9,756 nucleotides of DNA from Woeseia sp. (GCA_018701055.1 JABIUH010000052.1:1-9756), one strand, 5' to 3'; counted from the first letter of the stretch, positions 1-6,478 are shown. Translations and numbers: made by a program. Notes: generated from the letters alone by a model not told the origin.

Positions 1-1626
1 ACCAAAGAGGCCAAGGAAAAGGCCACGTCCGAGTTGAACAAGCTCAAGTTGATGTCGTCGATGTCTGCAGAAGCGACCGTGGTACGAAATTACGTTGATT
101 GGCTATTGAAAGCGCCGTGGAAAAAACGTAGCAAAGTGCTGAAAGATCTCAGCCAGGCGGAAGAGGTGCTCGAGGAAGATCATTACGGACTGGACAAGGT
201 CAAGGAGCGCATCCTTGAATATCTCGCGGTACAGCTGCGCGTAAAGCGGCTCAAGGGGCCTATCTTGTGTCTCGTTGGACCTCCCGGTGTTGGTAAGACT
301 TCATTGGGGCAGAGTATTGCTCGAGCGACCAATCGAAAATTCGTGCGGATGTCGCTTGGTGGCGTGCGCGACGAAGCGGAAATTCGCGGTCACCGCAGAA
401 CCTATATCGGTTCGATGCCTGGCAAGATCATTCAGAATCTGGCAAAGACAACCGTTAGAAATCCACTGTTCCTGCTCGATGAAGTAGACAAAATGGCCAT
501 GGATTTTCGCGGTGATCCGTCATCGGCACTCTTGGAGGTCCTGGATCCCGAGCAGAATTCGAGTTTTGCGGATCATTATCTCGAGGTTGATTTCGATCTG
601 TCCGATGTCATGTTCGTCTGTACAGCCAACAGTCTCAATATTCCTGCGCCACTCCTGGACAGGATGGAAGTCATTCGTATTCCTGGTTACACGGAAGACG
701 AAAAACTCAATATTGCGACGCGCTATTTGATTCCGAAGCAGATGAAAGAAAACGGTTTACGGGATGAAGAGCTGTCGATTAGTCGATCCGCTGTTTTGGA
801 TGTAATTCAGCACTACACTCGCGAATCAGGGGTTAGAAATCTCGAGCGTGAGATCTCCAAGATTTGCCGCAAAGTCGTTAAGTCGCAGCTACTTAAGCCT
901 AAGGACAGCGAAATACGAATGACACCGAAGGGTATTGAAAAATATTTGGGTGTGCGTCGCTTTCGGCACGGCATGGCTGATGATAACGATGAGGTTGGAC
1001 AAGTTACCGGACTCGCCTGGACCGAAATGGGTGGCGAATTGTTGACTATCGAAGGCGCAGTCGTTCCCGGCAAAGGAAAGCTCATTCATACGGGTCAATT
1101 GGGCGACGTCATGACGGAGTCCATTCAAGCTGCGATGACGGTAGTGAGAAGCCGAGCTGCTGTTTTGGGTATTGATCCGGACTTCCATCAGAAGTTCGAT
1201 GTGCACATCCACGTGCCCGAAGGGGCGACGCCAAAGGACGGACCGAGTGCGGGAGTTGGCATGTGTACTGCACTGGTGTCGGCGTTAACCGACATCCCTG
1301 TAAAGGGCGGTATCGCGATGACCGGAGAGATCACTTTGCGCGGCGAAGTGCTGCCAATTGGTGGCTTAAAAGAGAAGTTGCTTGCAGCCCACAGAGGTGG
1401 CATTAAGACGGTGCTGATTCCGCACGAGAACGAGAAGGACCTGGTGGAAATTCCGAAGAACATCAAAGACAAACTGGACATAGTTCCTGTTAAATGGATA
1501 GACCAGGTTCTTGGGGTAGCTTTACAACATGTACCCGTGCCAGAGGCCAAATCGGAGGTTGGAAAAACCGAGGCTGACGGCCCGAAAAAAGACGATAAAT
1601 CGACCGACATTGTCCGCCCTCACTAA
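1..1626 (+). CDS. lon: ATP-dependent protease Lon, 5'-truncated by the window edge
   Basis: Lon is a cytoplasmic AAA+ serine protease that unfolds and degrades misfolded and short-lived regulatory proteins. Reading frame 1 is open from base 1, and the residues before the first possible start already match Lon, so the gene begins upstream of the window. The visible 541 codons carry Walker A GPPGVGKT (277-300), Walker B with LLDEVDK (around 472-492), the arginine-rich GHRRTYIGSMPG segment, and the protease domain. The catalytic serine lies in KDGPSAG (Ser codon 1246-1248) and the catalytic lysine in GGLKEK (second Lys, 1375-1377). These are 43 residues apart, as for Ser679/Lys722 of E. coli Lon. 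Matching that numbering, about 263 N-terminal residues are missing. The C-terminal tail after the protease domain is charged and about 20 residues longer than in E. coli. hupB follows on the same strand, as in many gammaproteobacteria. Identification is near certain. Confidence 0.98.
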   Translation, partial: TKEAKEKATSELNKLKLMSSMSAEATVVRNYVDWLLKAPWKKRSKVLKDLSQAEEVLEEDHYGLDKVKERILEYLAVQLRVKRLKGPILCLVGPPGVGKTSLGQSIARATNRKFVRMSLGGVRDEAEIRGHRRTYIGSMPGKIIQNLAKTTVRNPLFLLDEVDKMAMDFRGDPSSALLEVLDPEQNSSFADHYLEVDFDLSDVMFVCTANSLNIPAPLLDRMEVIRIPGYTEDEKLNIATRYLIPKQMKENGLRDEELSISRSAVLDVIQHYTRESGVRNLEREISKICRKVVKSQLLKPKDSEIRMTPKGIEKYLGVRRFRHGMADDNDEVGQVTGLAWTEMGGELLTIEGAVVPGKGKLIHTGQLGDVMTESIQAAMTVVRSRAAVLGIDPDFHQKFDVHIHVPEGATPKDGPSAGVGMCTALVSALTDIPVKGGIAMTGEITLRGEVLPIGGLKEKLLAAHRGGIKTVLIPHENEKDLVEIPKNIKDKLDIVPVKWIDQVLGVALQHVPVPEAKSEVGKTEADGPKKDDKSTDIVRPH

Positions 1627-1638
1627 TCGCTGAAACCC

Positions 1639-1671
1639 GCTAAAACACTGGGCTGTTGACGGTGTTTTAGT
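1639..1671 (+). terminator. Hairpin after lon, possible weak terminator
   Basis: CTAAAACAC (1640-1648) pairs perfectly with GTGTTTTAG (1662-1670), and the stem extends with wobble and G-C pairs to 1639-1650/1660-1671. It starts 13 bases after the lon stop codon. No T-run follows (TCGCTTGG), so classical Rho-independent termination is doubtful. It overlaps the -35 box of the proposed hupB promoter. Confidence 0.35.
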
Positions 1672-1684
1672 CGCTTGGTATAAG
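1656..1684 (+). promoter_or_regulatory. Probable sigma70 promoter for hupB
   Basis: TTGACG (1656-1661) and TATAAG (1679-1684) are separated by exactly 17 bases, each five of six to the consensus TTGACA/TATAAT. A start near 1691 would give hupB a leader of about 175 bases. This is read from sequence only, but it is the best promoter-like pair I saw in the window. Confidence 0.65.
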
Positions 1685-1700
1685 CTTACGCAAGTTTTGA

Positions 1701-1755
1701 CACGCTGAAAGCCAAGCGTGACAGGGCGTTGGTGATTTCCTCCGGGAGCACCAAC
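1701..1755 (+). other. Two hairpins in the hupB leader
   Basis: CACGCT (1701-1706) pairs with AGCGTG (1715-1720) around an 8-base loop. GTTGGTG (1728-1734) pairs with CACCAAC (1749-1755), with an inner TCC/GGA pairing around a four-base loop. Neither is followed by a T-run on the plus strand, so they are more likely leader RNA structure or remnant repeat than terminators. Function unknown. Confidence 0.4.
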
Positions 1756-1866
1756 AAAAATGGGGACACACGTTTGCAAGTTTCGGAGCGTGCACGGAGA
1801 TGCGGGAAGATTTAATAGGGCGTTCCGCATTGTTTGATTTTGAATACATTTAGCAAGGGTGAATGC

Positions 1867-2139
1867 ATGAATAAGGGTGAATTAATAGATGCGGTTGCGG
1901 GTTCTGCTGGCCTGTCGAGAGCTGATGCGACGAAAGCGGTCGATGCGGTACTTGATAGCGTTACGAGTACGCTTGCTGGCGGCGGTGGAGTATCGCTGGT
2001 CGGCTTCGGAACATTCTCAGTGAAGGCGCGTGCAGCACGTATGGGACGTAATCCTCGCACGGGTGAAGCGATCCAAATTAAGGCGAGCAATGTGCCCGGA
2101 TTCAAGGCTGGCAAAGCCCTGAAGGATGCCGTAAACTAG
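1867..2139 (+). CDS. hupB: DNA-binding protein HU-beta
   Basis: HU is a small dimeric nucleoid protein that binds and bends DNA without sequence specificity and supports chromosome compaction, replication and repair. The product is 90 residues, exactly the usual HU length. It shows the family signature GFGTF (46-50) and the intercalating RNP with Pro63 at the tip of the DNA-clasping arm. The C-terminus AGKALKDAVN is identical to that of E. coli HU-beta, hence hupB rather than hupA. I chose the ATG at 1867 because AAGGG (1855-1859) lies 7 bases upstream and the protein then starts MNKGELI, as HU should. The 11 extra upstream codons of the open frame do not resemble HU. Its position directly after lon is a conserved arrangement. 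Expression is probably from the promoter at 1656-1684, with possible read-through from lon. Confidence 0.97.
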   Translation: MNKGELIDAVAGSAGLSRADATKAVDAVLDSVTSTLAGGGGVSLVGFGTFSVKARAARMGRNPRTGEAIQIKASNVPGFKAGKALKDAVN

Positions 2140-2143
2140 CGCG

Positions 2144-2179
2144 CCCCTCGAGTCGGGGGGAGAAGATCTAGTTTATTTT
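2144..2179 (+). terminator. Weak GC hairpin plus T-rich tract after hupB
   Basis: CCCC (2144-2147) can pair with GGGG (within 2155-2160) five bases after the hupB stop, with a T-rich TTTATTTT at 2172-2179. The stem is short and the T-tract is too distant for a confident intrinsic terminator. Confidence 0.25.
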
Positions 2180-2239
2180 GATGGATTTTCTGGTACTTGA
2201 TTCGAGGCTGCGGCCTTGTGTCGCAAGCTCACAGATCTA

Positions 2240-2271
2240 GGGGCAGTTGTTGTTTCAACTGTCCCTTGTTT
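2240..2271 (+). terminator. Strong hairpin between hupB and tRNA-Val, possible terminator
   Basis: GGGGCAGTTG (2240-2249) pairs with CAACTGTCCC (2256-2265), ten pairs including one G-U, with a TTGTTT loop and a TTGTTT tail at 2266-2271. This has the shape of an intrinsic terminator for hupB. It ends only about 12 bases before tRNA-Val, leaving no room for a separate tRNA promoter downstream. It may instead be a partial terminator or a processing structure in a hupB-tRNA transcript. Confidence 0.5.
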
Positions 2272-2283
2272 CTGCGGGCGACT

Positions 2284-2359
2284 GGGTGCTTAGCTCAGCT
2301 GGTAGAGCATCGCCCTTACAAGGCGAGGGTCGGCGGTTCGATCCCGTCAGCACCCACCA
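2284..2359 (+). tRNA. tRNA-Val, anticodon UAC
   Basis: The cloverleaf is complete. Acceptor GGGTGCT (2284-2290) pairs with AGCACCC (2349-2355). The anticodon stem TCGCC/GGCGA (2310-2314/2322-2326) encloses the loop CTTACAA, with anticodon TAC at 2317-2319. The T arm has the TTCGATC loop (2337-2343), and CCA is encoded at 2357-2359. The length is 76 bases. It reads GUA and, by wobble, other valine codons. Confidence 0.97.
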
Positions 2360-2365
2360 GGTTTA

Positions 2366-2442
2366 GGAGTGGTAGTTCAGTTGGTTAGAATACCGGCCTG
2401 TCACGCCGGGGGTCGCGGGTTCGAGTCCCGTCCGCTCCGCCA
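2366..2442 (+). tRNA. tRNA-Asp, anticodon GUC
   Basis: The cloverleaf is complete. Acceptor GGAGTGG (2366-2372) pairs with CCGCTCC (2432-2438) with one G-U pair. The anticodon stem CCGGC/GCCGG (2393-2397/2405-2409) encloses CTGTCAC, with anticodon GTC at 2400-2402. The T arm is GCGGG-TTCGAGT-CCCGT, the discriminator is G2439, and CCA is encoded at 2440-2442. It starts six bases after tRNA-Val, so both are surely on one transcript. Confidence 0.97.
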
Positions 2443-2452
2443 CAAGAAATCG

Positions 2453-2482
2453 CCGGGTCCCGTTAGGGATCCGGTTTTTTTT
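2453..2482 (+). terminator. Rho-independent terminator of the tRNA pair
   Basis: CCGGGTCCC (2453-2461) pairs with GGGATCCGG (2466-2474), nine pairs with one wobble, around a GTTA loop, followed directly by eight T (2475-2482). It begins 11 bases after the end of tRNA-Asp. This is the cleanest terminator in the window. Confidence 0.93.
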
Positions 2483-2531
2483 GTATCGAGATTGGATGGC
2501 ATCCTTACGCTCGCGAAGACAGCAGGAACAG

Positions 2532-2621
2532 AGGCCTGCGGATAGGCATGGTTTGTCGCCTTGCTCCTAGCGAACACACCCAAACCCCGTCTTTGCGGGG
2601 AGCGCAGTGACGAAGTAATCC
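2532..2621. repeat. 90-bp direct repeat, copy A
   Basis: It runs from AGGCCTGCGGATAGGC to GACGAAGTAATCC. It matches copy B (2735-2823) with about ten substitutions and one single-base gap, so roughly 88 % identity counted by eye. Its first half contains TTTGTCGCCTTGCTCCTAGC and its second half is a copy of the palindromic core. Confidence 0.88.
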
Positions 2622-2734
2622 GGTTTCTCCTGTCATAGCTTGGATCGCGTCGCTGCGCTCGCGATGACATGTTTTTCTCCGATTGGCCAAGTCCTTAGCC
2701 TCCTCGCGATGACGCCCAAAATCCGTCTTTGCGG

Positions 2735-2823
2735 AGGCCCGCGGACAGGCATGATTTGTCGCCTTGCTCCTGGCGAACACACCAAGCCCCGTCATTGCGA
2801 GGAACGAAGTGACGAAGCAATCC
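2735..2823. repeat. 90-bp direct repeat, copy B
   Basis: It has the same orientation and structure as copy A, 203 bp downstream. Copy B has the more canonical palindromic core (GTCATTGCGAGGAACGAAG followed by TGACGAAGCAATCC, with ATTGC/GCAAT ends), so copy A looks the more decayed of the two. Confidence 0.88.
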
Positions 2824-3136
2824 ATACAATGTCCGGCTCAGCACGCGTAGTCCTCCCTGTCGCAGACGTTTGGTATCCACGGCGAGTTATTCCCGTGCAC
2901 TTTCTTTTTCATCACGCCATTAAAAACCAACCCCGGCCCAACATTTACGTGCGCTTTACCATAAAGGGCCATTTGGGCCCCCGCTGACCCCTGATATGGC
3001 CCATTTCCGGTCATTTCGATATTGAAATTTGCTGCAATTACCGTAACCTACGGTCCACTCTGGTCGAACCATACACTGACCCGTTAGTCTTAAAACACTA
3101 CCCGGGATCAAATCTTTACCATTTAGTTGACTCTCT
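2824..3136. other. 313-bp gene-free stretch upstream of ppiD
   Basis: I find no supported gene here. It holds a small hairpin (2966-2980), a palindrome ATTTC/GAAAT around 3015-3030, and the words CTGACCC at 2984-2990 and 3076-3082. The 12-base word CTGACCCGTTAG (3076-3087) recurs in reverse complement at 6635-6646. The ppiD promoter must lie in this stretch or further up, but I could not pick a convincing -35/-10 pair. Confidence 0.6.
2966..2980. other. Small GC-rich hairpin
   Basis: GGGCC (2966-2970) pairs with GGCCC (2976-2980) around a five-base loop. There is no T-run on either side. It may be part of a degraded intergenic repeat. Confidence 0.35.
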
Positions 3137-5035
3137 ATGCTGCAACATATTCGCGAACGATTTACAGGCGTTTTTGCCATCGTACTGCTCGGCATGCTCG
3201 CCGTGTCTTTCATATTTTTTGGGATAGGAAACTTTACCTTCTTGAGTGGCGATTTCGCCGCCAAAGTTGAAGGTTCCGAGATTTCACTCGCCCAGCTCGA
3301 GGGCACATACCAAAATCAGCTCCTGACCTATTCAGACTATGGCAACCTTCCGCCAGAAATCAGACAGACGTTAAAGTCGAATACGCTGGAAAGGATGATT
3401 CGTGAACGACTGGTGGAAGTTCACGTAATGAATGAGGGCTATCGAATCGGCGATGAGCAAATAGCCACACTCCTGCAGTCTGCAACGCAGTTTCAGGAGA
3501 ACGGCGTTTTTAATCGCGAGCTCTACTACGCGTGGCTTGATCAAACTGTGCAGGACCCCCGCATGTTCGAGGCGAACCAACGTCGCGAGTATCGGATAAG
3601 TCAATTGCAACGCGGTATCGGTGCGACCGCCTTTGTGACACCGACGGAATATCGGCGTTACCTGAATTTGTTCGCCGAACAACGTCAGGCTTCGGTCGCG
3701 ATTTTCGACATTGCGTCGCTGGCCGACACGATCGTCGTCAAAGATGAAGATGTGCAAACTTATTACGCTGCGCGGCCCGATGATTTTCGCTCGTCCGAAT
3801 CAGTTGATTTTGAATATATTGAAATTAATCGTGAGGCGCTCGCGGCTGAGATTGAAATTGTGGACGACGTTTTGCAGCGGTACTACGATGACAACAGTCA
3901 TCGGTTCTTGCAGGACGAACAACGACAGGCGCGCCATATTTTGTTGACCATCGATGATGGTGAGGAAGCGGCTCAGCAGCAAGCGATCGCCTTAACAGCG
4001 CGTATTAACGCGGGCGAACCATTCGAGGATTTGGCTCGACAATATTCGAAAGATGGCGGAACAGCGCCGCAGGGTGGTGATCTGGGCACTGTCATGCAAT
4101 CTCAAATGCCGGGTGCATTGGGGGATGCAATATTTTCAATGGCGGATGGTGATGTTCTTGGCCCCGTACGAACAGATTTCGGTTTCCATGTTCTGCGTTT
4201 GGACCAAGTTATCTCAGGCGGAGCGTTACCGCTCGCTCAGGTTCGCGGCGAACTAATGCAAGAGCTGCAGGCTGACGGCGTTGAAGGGCAGGCTCGAGCG
4301 TTAGAACGCCAGTTGTCGGATGCATTGTTCGATGCGACCGAGTTAGAGGCAGTCGCTGGAGATGCGGGCCTCGAGGTTATGGCGGTCACTGGATTCACCC
4401 GAACCGGCGGTGAACCGTTCGGTGCCAATCAAGCCGTTATCGATACCGTTTTTGACTCGCTTACCCTGAGTGAGGGACAGATTAGCGACGTCGTCGAGGT
4501 CGATGCTAATCGTTCCGTCATGTTACGTGTTGTCGAATATCACGAGGCCGCTCGACGAAGTGTTGACGATGTGCGCGACGATATTGTTTTTGGCCTGCAA
4601 TCAGAGCGGGCTATTAATATCATCGAAGATCGCTCTCGCCGTTTGCGTGAAGCGCTCGAAGAAGGTCGCGATTTCGCCGAAATGGCGTTTGAGCTTGAGG
4701 CTGATTTCACCCCAGATCTACTGCTCGGAAGACAAAGTACGGACGTCGACTCAATTGTACTAAATGATATCTTCCGTTCGAAAAAACCTTCCCCTGGGCA
4801 CTCGAGACTGGGTAGCGCGATTACGGCGGACGGCGACTATGTGGTCTATATGGTTGATGCCGTCGTGCCTGGTCGGCCGGAAACCATTCCTCTTGCGGAG
4901 CGCGATCAGCGTAAAGAAGACCTACAGAACACCGCTGGAGCGGCTGATTACAATGCCTTCGTCAATGAGTTGATCCGAACAGCAAGTATCGAGCGGAACG
5001 AGGGTGCGCTCGCTGAACCGGATTTTCTTCAATAG
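3137..5035 (+). CDS. ppiD: Periplasmic chaperone / peptidyl-prolyl isomerase PpiD
   Basis: PpiD is an inner-membrane-anchored periplasmic chaperone near the Sec translocon that assists newly exported proteins. The product has 632 residues (E. coli PpiD 623). A short cytoplasmic start MLQHIRERFTG is followed by one membrane segment (about 12-32). The N-terminal SurA-like chaperone region runs to about 180, a parvulin rotamase domain spans about 262-358, and a long C-terminal half completes the chaperone fold. The parvulin domain keeps RHIL with His267, GGDLG (313-317) and FGFHVLRL with His351. From memory, the E. coli protein lacks both histidines and is catalytically inactive. The start at 3137 gives the typical PpiD N-terminus, although no Shine-Dalgarno sequence is visible before it (TTGACTCTCT). 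The gene ends in TAG directly followed by TAA. Its place after hupB and the tRNA pair is conserved in relatives. Confidence 0.95.
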   Translation: MLQHIRERFTGVFAIVLLGMLAVSFIFFGIGNFTFLSGDFAAKVEGSEISLAQLEGTYQNQLLTYSDYGNLPPEIRQTLKSNTLERMIRERLVEVHVMNEGYRIGDEQIATLLQSATQFQENGVFNRELYYAWLDQTVQDPRMFEANQRREYRISQLQRGIGATAFVTPTEYRRYLNLFAEQRQASVAIFDIASLADTIVVKDEDVQTYYAARPDDFRSSESVDFEYIEINREALAAEIEIVDDVLQRYYDDNSHRFLQDEQRQARHILLTIDDGEEAAQQQAIALTARINAGEPFEDLARQYSKDGGTAPQGGDLGTVMQSQMPGALGDAIFSMADGDVLGPVRTDFGFHVLRLDQVISGGALPLAQVRGELMQELQADGVEGQARALERQLSDALFDATELEAVAGDAGLEVMAVTGFTRTGGEPFGANQAVIDTVFDSLTLSEGQISDVVEVDANRSVMLRVVEYHEAARRSVDDVRDDIVFGLQSERAINIIEDRSRRLREALEEGRDFAEMAFELEADFTPDLLLGRQSTDVDSIVLNDIFRSKKPSPGHSRLGSAITADGDYVVYMVDAVVPGRPETIPLAERDQRKEDLQNTAGAADYNAFVNELIRTASIERNEGALAEPDFLQ

Positions 5036-5064
5036 TAAACGTATGATTGGGTGGGGCAGTTCTC

Positions 5065-5082
5065 GCCAGATCGCAATCTGGC
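5065..5082. other. Perfect hairpin between ppiD and the symporter gene
   Basis: GCCAGAT (5065-5071) pairs perfectly with ATCTGGC (5076-5082) around a CGCA loop, 29 bases after the ppiD stop. No T-run follows. It could stabilise the ppiD mRNA end or be a weak terminator; the sequence does not decide. Confidence 0.45.
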
Positions 5083-5115
5083 AACGAAGCAAGGCGACAT
5101 TGAATAACAATAACA

Positions 5116-5131
5116 CCGCGAAAGCGGGGAG
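5116..5131 (+). promoter_or_regulatory. GAAA-capped hairpin touching the symporter ribosome-binding site
   Basis: CCGC (5116-5119), GAAA (5120-5123) and GCGG (5124-5127) form a short stem with a GNRA tetraloop. The Shine-Dalgarno GGGAG (5127-5131) begins at its last base and lies six bases before the ATG at 5138. The SD fixes that start. The hairpin could tune translation, which is inference. Confidence 0.5.
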
Positions 5132-5137
5132 TGGCCG

Positions 5138-6439
5138 ATGAAAAAACTCGAACTTCACTGGCAGATCCTGATCTCGATTGGTCTTGCGGCCGTCGCTGGT
5201 TGGATGGTCAATCGTGCAATAGGATCCGGCGTCGAAGATCCATCGATTTTAGGCATCAGCATAATTGGTGTATTCGATTACATTGGCTCGCTGTTTCTAA
5301 ATGCGCTCAAAATGATCATCGTGCCATTGATCTTTTCGTCGATCGTAATTGGTGTCGCAGGAATCGGCTCTGGTGGCAATCTTGGCGCGCTTGGCGGCCG
5401 TACGCTGCTGTTCTATTTGGCTACAACGCTAGCGGCGACCTGTATCGGACTGCTGCTGATCAATTTAGTTGGGCCTGGTTATGAGGATGGCGTTCCAGTC
5501 GGGGACTTGCTCGCACTAGACACATCAGCAGATGAACTTGTGGCGCTTGCTGAAGGACGCGGTCCGGGCGACGTCGCGAACGTCTTCCACAGCATGGTTC
5601 CACCGAACGTTATTCAAGCAGCCGCAGACGGACAGATGTTAGGCATCATCTTTTTCGCATTGTTGTTCGGCTATTTCATGACCCATCTCAACCATGATCT
5701 CGCCGAACCGATGTTCAAATTCTGGGACGGCGTTTTTCACGTGATGATGCGCATGACGGAATGGATCATGTTGTTCGCACCGATTGGCGTTTTTGGTTTG
5801 GTAGCCAAAGTTGTTGCAGAAGCGGGTTTTGGCGGCGTGAAGTATCTAGCCATATTCGCGGGTGTCGTTATCGCAGCATTGCTGATTCATATTCTTGTTG
5901 TGATGCCGCTATTCTTAAGGTTTGTTGGCAAAGTAAAACCGTATGCATTGTTCGCGGCGATGGCCCCAGCGATGTTGACAGCATTTTCTACGGCTTCGTC
6001 GTCCGCCACCCTTCCGATTACCATGAAGCGAGTCGAAGAGAACGCAGGCGTATCGAATAAAATCTCGAGTTTCGTACTGCCGTTAGGTGCAACCGTGAAT
6101 ATGAACGGAACTGCGCTTTATGAATGCGCTGCAGCGATGTTTCTTGCGCAGGCTTACGGCCTTGACCTAACCCTAGGTGTGCAATTCTCGATCGTATTTA
6201 TTGCACTGCTCACGTCAGTGGGCGTTGCGGGTGTTCCATCCGCATCGCTGGTCGCAATTGCCGTCATTCTCGGCGCCGTTGGATTGCCTGTTGAGGCGAT
6301 TGGTGTCTTGATGGTATTTGATCGATTGCTCGACATGGCACGAACTGCCGTCAATATATTTGGTGATTCGTGTTGCGCGGTGATCGTTGCCCGCCTGGAT
6401 GGTGAGAAGACGAATATCGCGTTGGACGATAGCGCGTAG
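5138..6439 (+). CDS. Dicarboxylate/amino acid:cation symporter (DAACS/SLC1 family)
   Basis: This is a predicted inner-membrane secondary transporter driving uptake of an acidic amino acid or C4-dicarboxylate with sodium or protons. It is 433 residues with the full family architecture. KMIIVPLIFSSIVIGV lies at about 58-73 and the serine-rich re-entrant hairpin 1 AFSTASSSATLPITM at 282-296. The unwound TM7 motif reads NMNGT (321-325), hairpin 2 is VGVAGVPSAS (361-370), and TM8 is DRLLDMARTAVNIFGD (395-410). Arg402 matches the position that in GltPh (Arg397) binds the side-chain carboxylate, which favours an acidic substrate. The usual NMDGT aspartate is Asn323 here. The start is supported by GGGAG six bases upstream. 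It lies 102 bp after ppiD on the same strand and is probably independent of it, as no functional link is evident. Family is certain, substrate unknown. Confidence 0.93.
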   Translation: MKKLELHWQILISIGLAAVAGWMVNRAIGSGVEDPSILGISIIGVFDYIGSLFLNALKMIIVPLIFSSIVIGVAGIGSGGNLGALGGRTLLFYLATTLAATCIGLLLINLVGPGYEDGVPVGDLLALDTSADELVALAEGRGPGDVANVFHSMVPPNVIQAAADGQMLGIIFFALLFGYFMTHLNHDLAEPMFKFWDGVFHVMMRMTEWIMLFAPIGVFGLVAKVVAEAGFGGVKYLAIFAGVVIAALLIHILVVMPLFLRFVGKVKPYALFAAMAPAMLTAFSTASSSATLPITMKRVEENAGVSNKISSFVLPLGATVNMNGTALYECAAAMFLAQAYGLDLTLGVQFSIVFIALLTSVGVAGVPSASLVAIAVILGAVGLPVEAIGVLMVFDRLLDMARTAVNIFGDSCCAVIVARLDGEKTNIALDDSA

Positions 6440-6463
6440 ACGCGCATCGGAATAAGATTCAGC

Positions 6464-6478
6464 CGCCGCGATACGGCG
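6464..6478. terminator. Short GC hairpin after the symporter gene
   Basis: CGCCG (6464-6468) pairs with CGGCG (6474-6478) around CGATA, 24 bases past the stop codon. It is followed by TTAAAAAC rather than a T-run, so it is only a weak terminator candidate. Confidence 0.3.

Larger units (their letters stand above)
2493..2823. repeat. Mosaic of palindromic dispersed repeats
   Basis: No gene is credible here; the short open frames are translated repeats. The stretch is built from fragments of a palindromic intergenic repeat type seen in many proteobacteria, with cores like TCATTGCGAGGAACGAAG and GACGAAGCAATCC. I can separate short copies at 2493-2521 and 2641-2669, partial copies around 2701-2713 and 2723-2734, and two ~90-bp units at 2532-2621 and 2735-2823. 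The copy at 2641-2669 folds through ATCGCG/CGCGAT (2644-2649/2660-2665). Repeats of this kind are non-coding and may act as transcript ends or protein-binding sites; nothing here shows which. Confidence 0.85.

Noticed and set aside
813..1610. Minus-strand open frames inside lon
   Set aside because: They lie opposite a strongly conserved gene, have no start signals and match no family; they are codon-bias shadows.
1728..1755. Intrinsic terminator before hupB
   Set aside because: The stem is good, but the plus strand continues with A-rich rather than T-rich sequence, and the minus strand has no gene to terminate.
2164..2240. AGATCTAG direct repeat (2164-2171 and 2233-2240) as a target-site duplication
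   Set aside because: The intervening 61 bp have no inverted ends, and an 8-bp palindromic word repeats easily by chance.
2419..2442. Integration (attB) site at the 3' end of tRNA-Asp
   Set aside because: I found no second copy of the tRNA 3' end in the window and no integrase gene, so nothing supports an integrated element here.
2401..2987. Open frames of 60-115 codons across the repeat mosaic, both strands
   Set aside because: They translate the repeat units (for example two copies of GVFARSKATNHA), lack ribosome-binding sites and resemble no protein family.
2982..3006. Heat-shock (sigma32) promoter for ppiD using CCCATTT at 3000-3006
   Set aside because: The -10-like word is right but no CTTGAA-like -35 stands at the required distance.
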